64,000 bases of DNA from NCBI GenBank assembly GCA_027013095.1, contig JALUYI010000023.1, positions 124,001 through 188,000 of the forward strand, written 5' to 3'. Shown in pieces: positions 20,050 through 27,529 of this stretch. Made by a program: the position numbers and the translations under genes. How positions within the stretch are numbered: position 1 is the stretch's first letter; each line of letters begins with the position of its first letter. The DNA comes from Paracoccaceae bacterium. Its GTDB lineage: Bacteria; Pseudomonadota; Alphaproteobacteria; Rhodobacterales; Rhodobacteraceae. A model generated the notes under the pieces. It saw nothing but the letters and a program-made list of their open reading frames with translations, did no database searches and was not told the DNA's origin.

Positions 20050-21630
20050 TCAATAACCCAGCGCGCAGCCATCCTTGCGCGGATCCGAGGCCCCTTCCAG
20101 AACCCCGGTTTCGTGGTTCACGACAATCGCCTGACCGCCGCCCAGCGGGGCCGGCGGGGTAACCACCTCATGCCCTAGATCGCTCAATTCCTGACGCACC
20201 TTATCAGAATAGCCGCGCTCAACCTTGAGAACACCCTGATCGGCAAAACTGCGCGGCGCATCCAGCGCCTCCTGAACATTCATCCCGAAATCCACGAGGT
20301 TCGAGACAAGGCGCACATGCCCCGTGGGTTGATAGGCCCCACCCATGACGCCAAAGGACATGACCAGACGATCATCCTTTTTCAACATCGCCGGGATGAT
20401 CGTATGCATAGGCCGCTTGCCCGGCCCCGCTTCATTCGGGTGACCAGCCTCCAAGGTGAATCCCGCACCTCGGTTCTGAAAGTTGATCCCGTATTTTTTG
20501 GACGCAAGGCCCGAGCCAAACCCATGATAAATCGAATAGATCAGAGACACTGCCATCCGGTCACGATCAACGACCGTCACATATACGGTATCCTTGTGCA
20601 CGGTCTCGGTCCTTTTGCTCACTTGCGTCATCGCCCGTTTTGGGTCGATCAGGGCTGCCAGTTTGCGCGCAAACTGCATGGACAGCATATGCTCCATCTG
20701 CGTCGCCGGGGTTTCGTGGGCGATGAACCGATTGCGCGCATCATAGGCTAACTTGGCCGCCTCGGCCTCGATATGCGCCCGCGCCGAGCCATAGGGGTCC
20801 ATCGTCGGTAGATCAAACAGCGCGAGGATATGATTCATCAGAATCGCGGTGGCACCCTGACCGTTTGGCGGATGCTCGAGCAGTTCGATATCCTTGTAGG
20901 TACCACTTATTGGCTGCGTGTAATCACATGAATTTTGTGAGAAATCATCCAGCGTATGGACCCCGCCCAGCGCGTTCAGCGAAAAGACCATATCCTCGGC
21001 AATCTCGCCTTCATAAAAAGCCGCGCGCCCGTCCAGCGCAATGCGCTGCCACACCTCGGCCTGTTGCGGCGCCTGATAGATCCGCCCCGGCTGCGGAGTC
21101 TGGCCCTCAAACAGAAGGAATTTCCGTGCATCCCCCCTCAGGAACTCGGCCGAGTTTTGCCAGTCAAACGCGGTTCGCGGCGCGACCGGCACACCCGCCT
21201 TGGCATAGTAGATCGCCGGAGCCAGGCTGGCCTTCAGGCCCAGTTTGCCCCAGTCCTGTGAAAGACGGCAGAACGCATCGACCGCCCCCGGAACCGTAAC
21301 CGCCGCAGCGTCATGCAGAGGCATGACCCGGTGCCCCTCGGCGCGCAACCTTTCCGCCGACAATTTTTCCGGTGCACGTCCTGAGCCATTCAGCCCAATC
21401 ACCTGATCCTGACCGCTGGGCTTCAGCAGGACAAAACAATCGCCGCCAAGACCACACATCAAAGGTTCACAAACCCCCAGCAAAGCCGCAGCAGCAAGTG
21501 CCGCATCAACGGCGTTGCCACCAGAATCCAGCATTTGCACCGCGACCTTGGCCGCCAACGGATGCGAGGTTGCGCACATCCCGTTTGCAGCAAAAACCGC
21601 CGAGCGGCCCGGAAGCTGAAAATCACGCAT
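20050..21630 (-). CDS. Gamma-glutamyltransferase-like Ntn hydrolase
   Basis: A 526-residue member of the gamma-glutamyltransferase family, whose members self-cleave and use the new N-terminal Thr to cleave gamma-glutamyl amides such as glutathione. Family signatures are GGNAVDAALAAAALLGVCEP, GLGGDCFVLL and, near the C-terminus, MGGAYQPTGHVRLVSNLVD. At the processing site the sequence reads DTVYVTVVD where classic enzymes have TTHxSVVD, so the Thr is kept but its Thr-His neighbours are changed. No signal peptide is visible, suggesting a cytoplasmic enzyme. Two start codons 12 bases apart are possible. Leader element C lies just upstream. Confidence 0.85.
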   Translation of the reverse strand: MRDFQLPGRSAVFAANGMCATSHPLAAKVAVQMLDSGGNAVDAALAAAALLGVCEPLMCGLGGDCFVLLKPSGQDQVIGLNGSGRAPEKLSAERLRAEGHRVMPLHDAAAVTVPGAVDAFCRLSQDWGKLGLKASLAPAIYYAKAGVPVAPRTAFDWQNSAEFLRGDARKFLLFEGQTPQPGRIYQAPQQAEVWQRIALDGRAAFYEGEIAEDMVFSLNALGGVHTLDDFSQNSCDYTQPISGTYKDIELLEHPPNGQGATAILMNHILALFDLPTMDPYGSARAHIEAEAAKLAYDARNRFIAHETPATQMEHMLSMQFARKLAALIDPKRAMTQVSKRTETVHKDTVYVTVVDRDRMAVSLIYSIYHGFGSGLASKKYGINFQNRGAGFTLEAGHPNEAGPGKRPMHTIIPAMLKKDDRLVMSFGVMGGAYQPTGHVRLVSNLVDFGMNVQEALDAPRSFADQGVLKVERGYSDKVRQELSDLGHEVVTPPAPLGGGQAIVVNHETGVLEGASDPRKDGCALGY

Positions 21631-21653
21631 GGATTGGACCATCCCTACAGGGC

Positions 21654-21751
21654 CGGTTGAGAATCACCTTGTCGCATCGGTTTTCGCCCTACTCCACCAG
21701 TGCGACCGATATTGCACAGCCGAAGAGCGCGTCTTTCAAGCGGTATTTGCA
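21654..21751 (-). promoter_or_regulatory. Repeated upstream element, copy C (before gamma-glutamyltransferase-like gene)
   Basis: On the minus strand, CTTGAAAG (21740-21733), 14 bases, then TGTGCAATATCGG (21718-21706) match the core in copies A and B. The following 50 bases align with copy A at about three quarters identity (for example CACTGGTGGAGTAGGG against CATTGGCGGATTTGGG, and a shared CTCAAC/GTCAAC). One base is missing relative to A, which breaks the reading frame seen in A and B. It ends 24 bases before the chosen start codon. Confidence 0.5.
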
Positions 21752-21841
21752 TCGAAACGGGGAATTTTCGGCAAAATCTCGGCGGAACACCGCAAAAATT
21801 GCACCCCGCACGCCCCAAAGAATGACGTCTGGTCGAAAACC

Positions 21842-21865
21842 AAAAAACCCCACCATTTGGTGGGG
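21842..21865 (-). terminator. Intrinsic terminator of candidate small RNA 1
   Basis: On the minus strand CCCCACC and GGTGGGG arms with a four-base loop are followed by six T residues. Confidence 0.75.
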
Positions 21866-21968
21866 CCAAGTTTTGGTTGTAGTCCCCGGCATCGCGGATC
21901 TGGGTGGGGGCTGATTAACCGCGATACCGGGGTGAGCCTTCGCTCGCTACGGGGATTGTTATCACATC
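21842..21968 (-). ncRNA. Candidate small RNA 1 (twin of small RNA 2)
   Basis: Read on the minus strand, an 84-base sequence shared with small RNA 2 (plus-strand positions 21881-21964, about 90% identical) is followed by an intrinsic terminator. The shared part folds into a small GAGC-GAAG-GCTC hairpin and then a 14-pair stem (21884-21897 with 21919-21932), whose loop holds the C-rich run CAGCCCCCACCC. The one plus-strand mismatch (C90 against A26 within the stem) becomes a G-U pair on the minus strand, so transcription from minus is favoured. The 5' end is estimated only. No known family is claimed. Confidence 0.6.
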
Positions 21969-22037
21969 CAATCGGGGCCGAAACTTGTGCGGAAACGGGC
22001 AAAATGACGGCAAATCCCCGTTTTCAGGAAATGATAC

Positions 22038-22054
22038 GTTTCCTGTGCGGAAAC
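22038..22054. promoter_or_regulatory. Operator-like inverted repeat between the twin small RNAs
   Basis: GTTTCC-TGTGC-GGAAAC is a perfect six-base inverted repeat. It overlaps a second one, GGAAA-N7-TTTCC at 22027-22043. The right half, TGTGCGGAAAC, recurs 58 bases away at 21986-21996. These lie just upstream (minus strand) of candidate small RNA 1 and may be binding sites of a regulator. No protein is assigned. Confidence 0.35.
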
Positions 22055-22067
22055 AAACAAAACAGGT

Positions 22068-22098
22068 AAAAAAAAGCCCCCGTTTGATCCACGGGGGC
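22068..22098 (-). terminator. Intrinsic terminator of candidate small RNA 2
   Basis: On the minus strand GCCCCCGT and ACGGGGGC arms flank a seven-base loop and are followed by eight T residues: a strong terminator. Confidence 0.85.
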
Positions 22099-22204
22099 TG
22101 TCAGTTTCTAGCTGGTAGCTCCCGGTATCGCGGATCTGGGTGGGGGCTGATTAACCGCGACACCGGGATGAGCCTTCGCTCGCTACGAGGGTCGTTATCA
22201 CCGG
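22068..22204 (-). ncRNA. Candidate small RNA 2 (twin of small RNA 1)
   Basis: Second copy of the 84-base unit (22117-22200 on the plus strand) followed on the minus strand by its own, unrelated intrinsic terminator. The 14-pair stem joins 22120-22133 with 22155-22168. The outermost pair has changed from C-G in copy 1 to T-A here, a compensatory change. The single plus-strand A-C mismatch (22127 with 22161) is a U-G pair on the minus strand. Possible promoter on the minus strand: TTGACT near 22257-22252 with a TAATTC-like -10 about 15 bases on. The C-rich loop is identical to copy 1. Confidence 0.6.
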
Positions 22205-22310
22205 CAATCGCGGCGCAAAAAGGGTTCAGTTCGGAATTATTTCCGACGATTTTCAGTCAAAATTGTGATCCGCGCTTGATTTGGCAGAATTTCGCCGACA
22301 GACTGCCGAC

Positions 22311-22658
22311 ATGGTCACAGAAACCCGGTCCGAGCAGCTTTCTGGTTTGCCGCCACCCCGGCAGGTCAGTTTTCATCGCACCGAACTGGGCGTGATTCTA
22401 TCCCTTTACGGGCGCATGGTGGCAGCAGGGGAATGGCGGGATTATGGAATTTCGTGCCTGCACGAGGTTGCCGTGTTCTCGGTTTTCCGCCGCGCAGCCG
22501 AAACGCCTCTTTACCGGATCGAGAAACGCCCCACCTTGGCGCGAAAGCAGGGCCAATATGCAATCATCGCCATGAACGGACAGGTTCTGCGCCGCGGCCA
22601 CGACCTGAAAACGGTTTTGCGCATCCTCGAGCGAAAATTGATTCGTATTGTCGAATAA
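22311..22658 (+). CDS. DUF2794 domain protein
   Basis: A 115-residue protein, function unknown, of a family confined largely to alphaproteobacteria. Recognisable features are QVSFHRTELGVILSLYGRMV near residue 20, EWRDYGISCLHEVAVFSVFR near 43, and the C-terminal RHxLxxVLRILERKLIRI-type helix. The start at 22311 (MVTETRSEQ) gives the usual length; a TTG 30 bases upstream would also be in frame, and neither has a clear ribosome site. It is divergent from candidate small RNA 2, whose promoter region it shares. Confidence 0.85.
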   Translation: MVTETRSEQLSGLPPPRQVSFHRTELGVILSLYGRMVAAGEWRDYGISCLHEVAVFSVFRRAAETPLYRIEKRPTLARKQGQYAIIAMNGQVLRRGHDLKTVLRILERKLIRIVE

Positions 22659-22678
22659 GGCCGATGGCGTGCTTGCAT

Positions 22679-23509
22679 TCAGAGCCGTCGAATCGCTTGG
22701 ATCGACCCATCGCCAGCGGCCTGACTGCGCCGGTTAACCTCGTCGAGGGGTTCAGAGGTCACGGCCATATGCGTGGCGTTCGCGTGGATCAACATCTTGC
22801 TATCTTGCATGACACCGACATGTCCGCGCCAAAACACCAGGTCGCCCCGCCTCAGCTTATCCCCAAGCGGGATCTCTTTACCCAGCATATTTTGTTGCAT
22901 ATCCGCATCGCGTGGGCCGGGAATGCCCGCGGCATCCAACGCCACCTGCACCGCCCCCGAACAGTCCATCCCCCTCGTCGAATTCCCACCCCAGAGATAG
23001 GGGATGCCACAAAACCGCTCAAAGACGGCGACGAAATCCGGTGCAACCGTATCGATCGCCTGAAGATGGGGGGCCGGGACAAACCCTTCGGTGATTTGGA
23101 AAAATGCCTTGTCCACCCGCTTGGCAGACACCCGGGACATGAACGGAAGGCTCATCACTGCCCCCGATTTCATGTCCGCCCGTCGATAGACATGCGTTGC
23201 AAGGCTGGAAATACGGTGGGTCGGCGGGGTCGGCCCACGCAGACAGGCACAGGGCAGATAACCCACATAGCCGCCCATTTCCGCCTGCCCAAAGGAAAAC
23301 CCGGTTTCGCGATTTTCCTCAAGAACCCGAAAGGTCTGACCGTATAAAAGCTGGCAATCCAACCCGCCGTCAGGTTCACGCAGCAGGTCCGCCACGGGCC
23401 ATGAGACCTCTTTGACCTCGCCGACGCAATAGCGTCGGGCCTTGACCTTGCCTTGCAGGGAGACATGCGCAACCCGCCCGTTACTGGCTGTCAGGCGCGG
23501 GTGCATCAT
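22679..23509 (-). CDS. NlpC/P60 family cell-wall hydrolase with SH3-like N-terminus
   Basis: Peptidoglycan endopeptidase-type protein of 276 residues. The N-terminal half (about 25-135) resembles bacterial SH3 modules, with VSWPVADLLREPDGGLDCQL and GYVGYLPCACL. The C-terminal catalytic domain (about 150-276) has the Cys-His-His triad: Cys183 in GMDCSGAVQVAL, His230 in WRGHVGVM and His242 in LIHANATHM. PYLWGGNSTRG precedes the Cys as expected. No signal peptide is seen, which is common in this short group. Its ATG overlaps the stop of the M17 aminopeptidase, so peptide-cleaving functions are coupled, perhaps for muropeptide recycling (inference). Confidence 0.9.
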   Translation of the reverse strand: MMHPRLTASNGRVAHVSLQGKVKARRYCVGEVKEVSWPVADLLREPDGGLDCQLLYGQTFRVLEENRETGFSFGQAEMGGYVGYLPCACLRGPTPPTHRISSLATHVYRRADMKSGAVMSLPFMSRVSAKRVDKAFFQITEGFVPAPHLQAIDTVAPDFVAVFERFCGIPYLWGGNSTRGMDCSGAVQVALDAAGIPGPRDADMQQNMLGKEIPLGDKLRRGDLVFWRGHVGVMQDSKMLIHANATHMAVTSEPLDEVNRRSQAAGDGSIQAIRRL

Positions 23510-24894
23510 GCTTCCAATCGCCGCAGCAAGGCCTCGAGGATGGCGCGCGCGCCTTGAAACGCCGCGCCTTTTGGTCGTCCGGGGGCGGCCTTTGGCGTCC
23601 AGCCATAAATGTCGAAATGGGCAAACTCGGTCGCTTGGCTGACAAAGCGCCGCAAGAACAGCGCCGCGGTCAGCGAGCCAGCAAACCCGCCCTTTGGCGC
23701 ATTATCGAGATCGGCAATATCCGGTTCCAGCATCGCCTCGTAAGGATCCCAGAACGGCATGCGCCAGACCGGATCGCGCGCCCGCCGACCGGCACGGGCA
23801 ATCGCGTGCGAGAGGCTATCGCTGCCGGTATAAAACGGGACAAGGTCGGGACCCAGCGCAACCCGTGCCGCACCGGTCAGGGTGGCCATACAAAACAGAT
23901 AGTCCGGCGCCTCTTCGTCGGCCAACGCCAGTGCATCGGCCAGCACCAGACGTCCTTCGGCGTCGGTATTGTTGACCTCGATGCTCAACCCTTTGCGCGA
24001 AATCAGGACATCTCCGGGCCGATAGGAATTGCCCGATACCGCATTTTCCACCGCCGGAACCAGAACGCGCAGGCGGATCGGGAGACCCAGAGCCATGATG
24101 ATACGGGCCAGACCCAGAACCGTCGCGGCGCCACCCATGTCCTTTTTCATCAGACCCATGGAGGCCCCGGGTTTCAGGTTCAAACCGCCGGTGTCAAAGC
24201 ACACGCCCTTGCCCACGAGGGTCACCGTCGGATGCCCGTCCCGCCCCCAGGTCATATCAAGCAGACGCGGGGCTTGTGCCGCAGCGCGGCCCACCGCGTG
24301 GATCAGCGGCAGGTTTTCTGCCAGCAGATCATCACCACGCACGACCGAACATCTGGCCTCAAACTCGGCTGCGAGGGCACAAAAGGCGTCCTCCAATTGC
24401 TGCGGCCCCATGTCATTGGTGGGGGTATTGATCAAATCGAGGGTCAGAAAAGCTCCTGCTGCCTCGGCCTCCAATCGGTCCTTGTTGACACCTTCCGGGG
24501 CAACCAGCATGGGCAGGTCGGTCGATGTATCGCGGTAGCGCTCAAACCTGTATCCGGCCATAAGCCAGCCAAGGGCGGCCGCATTCAGATCGTCGGCAGG
24601 CAGGCCGGAATGCAGGCAATATACGCCCTGTGGCAAAACCGTTCGGGCCGCGGCAAAATGAAACCTGCCGCGCGCGCGTGTCGCCGGATGCCCCCAGCCA
24701 AACAGCACCTCGCTCATATTTCCGGCATTGTCCGAGACAATCAGATGCTGGCCAAGGCGTGCCTTGAACCCGTTGGTGCGCACCCAGGTTGCAACCGCCT
24801 CGGTGCGGGTTGCAAGCCACGCGTCTAGCTGGTCCTCGCCAAGAATGGTAATCGGAGTCGGATGCTCGGTGGGCGGGGCAAATCGTGGGGGCAT
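23506..24894 (-). CDS. M17 leucyl-aminopeptidase family protein
   Basis: Metallo-aminopeptidase of 462 residues with a short, divergent N-terminal domain and a typical M17 catalytic domain. Metal and active-site motifs are GKGVCFDTGGLNLKPG near 240, MKKDMGGAATVLGLA near 262, and the family signature NTDAEGRLVLADALAL near 320. It removes N-terminal residues from cytoplasmic peptides; in Rhodobacteraceae this PepB-like subgroup is paired with NlpC/P60 as here. The start MPPRFAPPT has GGAG seven bases upstream. Leader element B lies 57 bases upstream of the start. Confidence 0.92.
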   Translation of the reverse strand: MPPRFAPPTEHPTPITILGEDQLDAWLATRTEAVATWVRTNGFKARLGQHLIVSDNAGNMSEVLFGWGHPATRARGRFHFAAARTVLPQGVYCLHSGLPADDLNAAALGWLMAGYRFERYRDTSTDLPMLVAPEGVNKDRLEAEAAGAFLTLDLINTPTNDMGPQQLEDAFCALAAEFEARCSVVRGDDLLAENLPLIHAVGRAAAQAPRLLDMTWGRDGHPTVTLVGKGVCFDTGGLNLKPGASMGLMKKDMGGAATVLGLARIIMALGLPIRLRVLVPAVENAVSGNSYRPGDVLISRKGLSIEVNNTDAEGRLVLADALALADEEAPDYLFCMATLTGAARVALGPDLVPFYTGSDSLSHAIARAGRRARDPVWRMPFWDPYEAMLEPDIADLDNAPKGGFAGSLTAALFLRRFVSQATEFAHFDIYGWTPKAAPGRPKGAAFQGARAILEALLRRLEA

Positions 24895-24950
24895 GGGTGG
24901 TCTCCAATCAATATTGTGCATCGCCAGATCATCCGATGCGGGGCCCGGGC

Positions 24951-25065
24951 CTGTTGACGTTCACCGGATCGTCCCGGTTTCAGCCAAAACCCGCCAGTAA
25001 CACTCAATCCAGCGCCAGCCGATATTGCGCAGAAAACGCCCCCCCCTTTCAAGCAATATTTTCGC
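24951..25065 (-). promoter_or_regulatory. Repeated upstream element, copy B (before M17 aminopeptidase)
   Basis: On the minus strand, CTTGAAAG (25053-25046), 14 bases, then TGCGCAATATCGG (25031-25019) match copies A and C. Compared with A it has a 15-base insertion after the core and then rejoins, ending with the same AACGTCAACAG. ATATTGC and GCAATAT flank the core as a perfect inverted repeat. The frame AKILLER...RFLRNIG...YWRVLAETGTIR ends with a stop aligned to that of A. A run of eight G residues lies within the 14-base spacer and its edge. Confidence 0.55.
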
Positions 25066-25102
25066 CGCGATGGCGCGTTTTGGCGAATCCCCCGTCGCCG
25101 CC

Positions 25103-25558
25103 CTATGGCAACGCCTGTTCGATGGCCGCAGCCAGAGACGCATCCCCCACGCGGATCAACCGTTCGCCGACCGCCTGCAAGGCAGGAACGCTGCGCCGAT
25201 CCACGCAGCCAATCAAATCCTCGGCAACCCGAGACATGACCTCAAACCCGAACGCCCGGCCGCAGTCCAGCAGGGCCAGCGCGGCGGCGCGCAAGGTGAT
25301 GATATCCTCATCAACAAGCGCCTGCTCCAACATCCCCATGTATCGAGCCACATCGACAACCGCCTGCTCCAGTGAATCATGGACATCATTTTGCGGCCAA
25401 CGCGAGTCCCGCCGGCCAAAGGTATCGCTGCGCACCTCAACATTTTCCACAAATTTCAACAACGCCAATCGATTGGTCACACCTTTCTCCTCACCCCGCG
25501 ATTTCCACTCCCGGGCCAAAAGGTAACGCAGCATCTTGAGCATTTCGTTAGCCGCCAA
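25103..25558 (-). CDS. Hypothetical protein, largely helical
   Basis: A 151-residue protein I do not recognise. It is mainly helical, with no signal peptide or membrane segment. The central part, ALVDEDIITLRAAALALLDCGRAFG, loosely recalls a histidine phosphotransfer helix, but the phosphoacceptor His is missing. Charged N-terminus (LAREWKSRGEEKG). It lies upstream of the M17 gene on the same strand with leader element B between them, and is divergent from the carbonic anhydrase gene. An internal start further downstream is possible because the first Met lacks a clear ribosome site. Confidence 0.6.
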   Translation of the reverse strand: MAANEMLKMLRYLLAREWKSRGEEKGVTNRLALLKFVENVEVRSDTFGRRDSRWPQNDVHDSLEQAVVDVARYMGMLEQALVDEDIITLRAAALALLDCGRAFGFEVMSRVAEDLIGCVDRRSVPALQAVGERLIRVGDASLAAAIEQALP

Positions 25559-25602
25559 GAAAAAAATCTTTCAATGTTTCCAGAAATTGTTAGGGGAGAG
25601 GT

Positions 25603-26271
25603 ATGGAACACGCAAAACCCCTGCCCTCCTATCTTGTCACCCGGTATCTGGGTTGGCGGGCAACCGAATTCTCGGAAAACAAGTCATGGTACAAACATCT
25701 GGCCAATGAAGGGCAACGCCCGCGCGCAATGGTGATCTCGTGTTGCGACAGCCGGGTGCATGTGACCTCGATCTTCGGAGCTGATGCGGGTGAGTTTTTC
25801 ATCCATCGCAACATTGCCAATCTGGTGCCGCCGTTTGAGGGTAACAGCGACCATCACGGCACTTCGGCGGCGATCGAATATGCGGTCACCACGCTGAAGG
25901 TGGCGCATATCCTTGTCCTCGGTCACTCAAGCTGCGGCGGTGTTCATGCCTGCCATAACATGTGTCGCGGCCGCGCACCCGAGCTGGAGGCCAAAGACAG
26001 CTTTGTCGGCCGCTGGATGGATATCCTTCGTCCCGGCTTTGCCCGCGTCAGTAAGATACAGGACGACGCCGAACGCGAGACGGCGCTGGAACAGCAAAGC
26101 GTGATCGTGTCGCTGGAAAATCTGATGAGCTTTCCCATGGTGCAAAATGCGGTGGCCGGTGAAACCCTCAGCCTGCACGGCCTGTGGCATGATATCGGCC
26201 ACGGCAATCTGATGGTTCTTGACGGTGAGCGCCGGAAATTCGTGGCGCTGGCAGATCACGCCAACGCCTGA
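25603..26271 (+). CDS. Beta-class carbonic anhydrase
   Basis: Zinc enzyme of 222 residues interconverting carbon dioxide and bicarbonate in the cytoplasm. The zinc ligands are in ISCCDSRV (Cys47, with the Asp49-Arg51 dyad), His108 and Cys111 in LVLGHSSCGGVHA. Length is standard. GGGGAGAGG lies directly upstream of the ATG. It is a single gene; downstream there is a small GC hairpin (26321-26341) before the next gene. Confidence 0.95.
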   Translation: MEHAKPLPSYLVTRYLGWRATEFSENKSWYKHLANEGQRPRAMVISCCDSRVHVTSIFGADAGEFFIHRNIANLVPPFEGNSDHHGTSAAIEYAVTTLKVAHILVLGHSSCGGVHACHNMCRGRAPELEAKDSFVGRWMDILRPGFARVSKIQDDAERETALEQQSVIVSLENLMSFPMVQNAVAGETLSLHGLWHDIGHGNLMVLDGERRKFVALADHANA

Positions 26272-26320
26272 GATCAGACTGATTCGGTAGCACTGGGCAG
26301 GACCACCGTTCATCGCGATT

Positions 26321-26341
26321 CTGTTGCCCCTTTGGCAACAG
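26321..26341 (+). other. Perfect 8-bp hairpin in intergenic region
   Basis: CTGTTGCC-CCTTT-GGCAACAG forms a perfect eight-pair stem with a five-base loop, 50 bases after the carbonic anhydrase stop. There is no T run, so it is not a standard terminator; it may stabilise a 3' end. The rest of the 26272-26555 gap contains a possible -35 TTGACA at 26439-26444 and nothing else I can identify. Confidence 0.4.
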
Positions 26342-26555
26342 TCCAAAGCCGTCGGTGATATTGTCCCCAGATACATCAGGGAATTAGGCAATAAGATGCC
26401 GAACATCCTGAAAATACTGACAGTTTTATGACTTTTGTTTGACACAAGCCGACCTCTGCCCCTATCCAAAATGCAGTAACAATGCACGCAAGCTGACCGA
26501 TCCCATAAAGACGTGGGGACTTGTCCGAGGTCGTCAGCCCAAGATCGGAGCTTCT

Positions 26556-27458
26556 ATGTTGAAACGTCATCGTCACCTGCCGCAGGGCCTCGCCATCGCC
26601 TCGCAAAGCCCGGAATTCTGGCGCCGTATCGCACCTGAACTGACCATCTCGGACAGCTATCCGGCGATTGCAAACGACGACAGCCAGCCGTCGGCCGAGA
26701 CGCACAGGATGCGCCTTCTGAACACCGGATACCTGCACGTGAAAGTCGCGCAGCCGTATAACAAGTTGCCGAAAATTGCCGAGGCAATGCAGCGGCTGGT
26801 CGATGCCGGAATGCCCGCGGGATTTATCGGCGTCTATGACGAAGTCTGGACCCTGATCGCCCAGTCCAGCAGCCTGATCGCAGCTGTCTTTAACGGGAAT
26901 GGCGGCATGGTTCCCAATTTTTGGGCCAGCCACGGCGATCAGAACATCGATCTGTCCGCCAAACGTCGGCGGCCGGGGAACGGCATTTTTTCAGATGGCA
27001 CCGCCAAGAATATAACCGTCTGTATCCCGGTTACCGATGCAACGGCCGAGAACGGCTGCATCTATGTTGTACCAGCCGGACAGGACCGGAATTATGGCAA
27101 AGGAGTTCCCGATCGCGCCGATGCCAGCCTGTCAGGGATCCGCGCCCTGCCGGCCAAGGCCGGAGATGTTCTGATCTGGACCGGCGAAACCTACCACTGG
27201 CGCGGGCGCAGAGATCCTGCGGCCGACAGCCCCTCCCTTCTCAGTCTGACCTGGGAATTTCAGAGCCGCGAAATTCCGCCGCTCGATGAGATGATCGTGC
27301 CCAGCTTTCCCTATGTGCCGTTTGAAACCCGTCTGGGCCTTTTGGCGCGGCAAATGGCACACCGCCAGGGCGATCACCAGGCAAATCCGGTCTGGCGGGC
27401 CGTTCAGCAGACCCTCGCCAACCGTTTTCCCATGGCTGCGGCGGCATCGCGCGCCTGA
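26556..27458 (+). CDS. Phytanoyl-CoA dioxygenase (PhyH)-like protein
   Basis: A 300-residue protein with features of the PhyH Fe(II)/2-oxoglutarate oxygenase superfamily: ITVCIPVTDATAENGCIYVV in the core and GDVLIWTGETYHWRG, where the His fits the distal iron ligand, plus a basic SLTWEFQSREIP strand. The proximal HxD is best matched by ASHGDQNIDL but this is uncertain. Substrate unknown. The start MLKRHRHL at 26556 was chosen; an open frame continues to 26439, but that part reads like non-coding sequence. It stands alone between carbonic anhydrase and asd. Confidence 0.65.
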   Translation: MLKRHRHLPQGLAIASQSPEFWRRIAPELTISDSYPAIANDDSQPSAETHRMRLLNTGYLHVKVAQPYNKLPKIAEAMQRLVDAGMPAGFIGVYDEVWTLIAQSSSLIAAVFNGNGGMVPNFWASHGDQNIDLSAKRRRPGNGIFSDGTAKNITVCIPVTDATAENGCIYVVPAGQDRNYGKGVPDRADASLSGIRALPAKAGDVLIWTGETYHWRGRRDPAADSPSLLSLTWEFQSREIPPLDEMIVPSFPYVPFETRLGLLARQMAHRQGDHQANPVWRAVQQTLANRFPMAAAASRA

Positions 27459-27529
27459 TTGTTCTTTTACATGGCTGCGGTTTCGGGGTAAGAGGCGCCG
27501 TCCAAACCTAACACCCAGGAGAAACCGAA

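Noticed and set aside
21842-22204. The twin repeat as a CRISPR array or mobile element end
   Set aside because: There are only two units of 84 bases, spaced about 150 bases apart, with no target-site duplication, transposase or cas gene; the strand-specific covariation fits RNA genes better.
23554-24828. Long plus-strand open frame (424 codons) opposite the M17 aminopeptidase
   Set aside because: Composition is rich in Arg, Gly and His as in shadow frames, and the opposite strand encodes a complete aminopeptidase with its signature motif.
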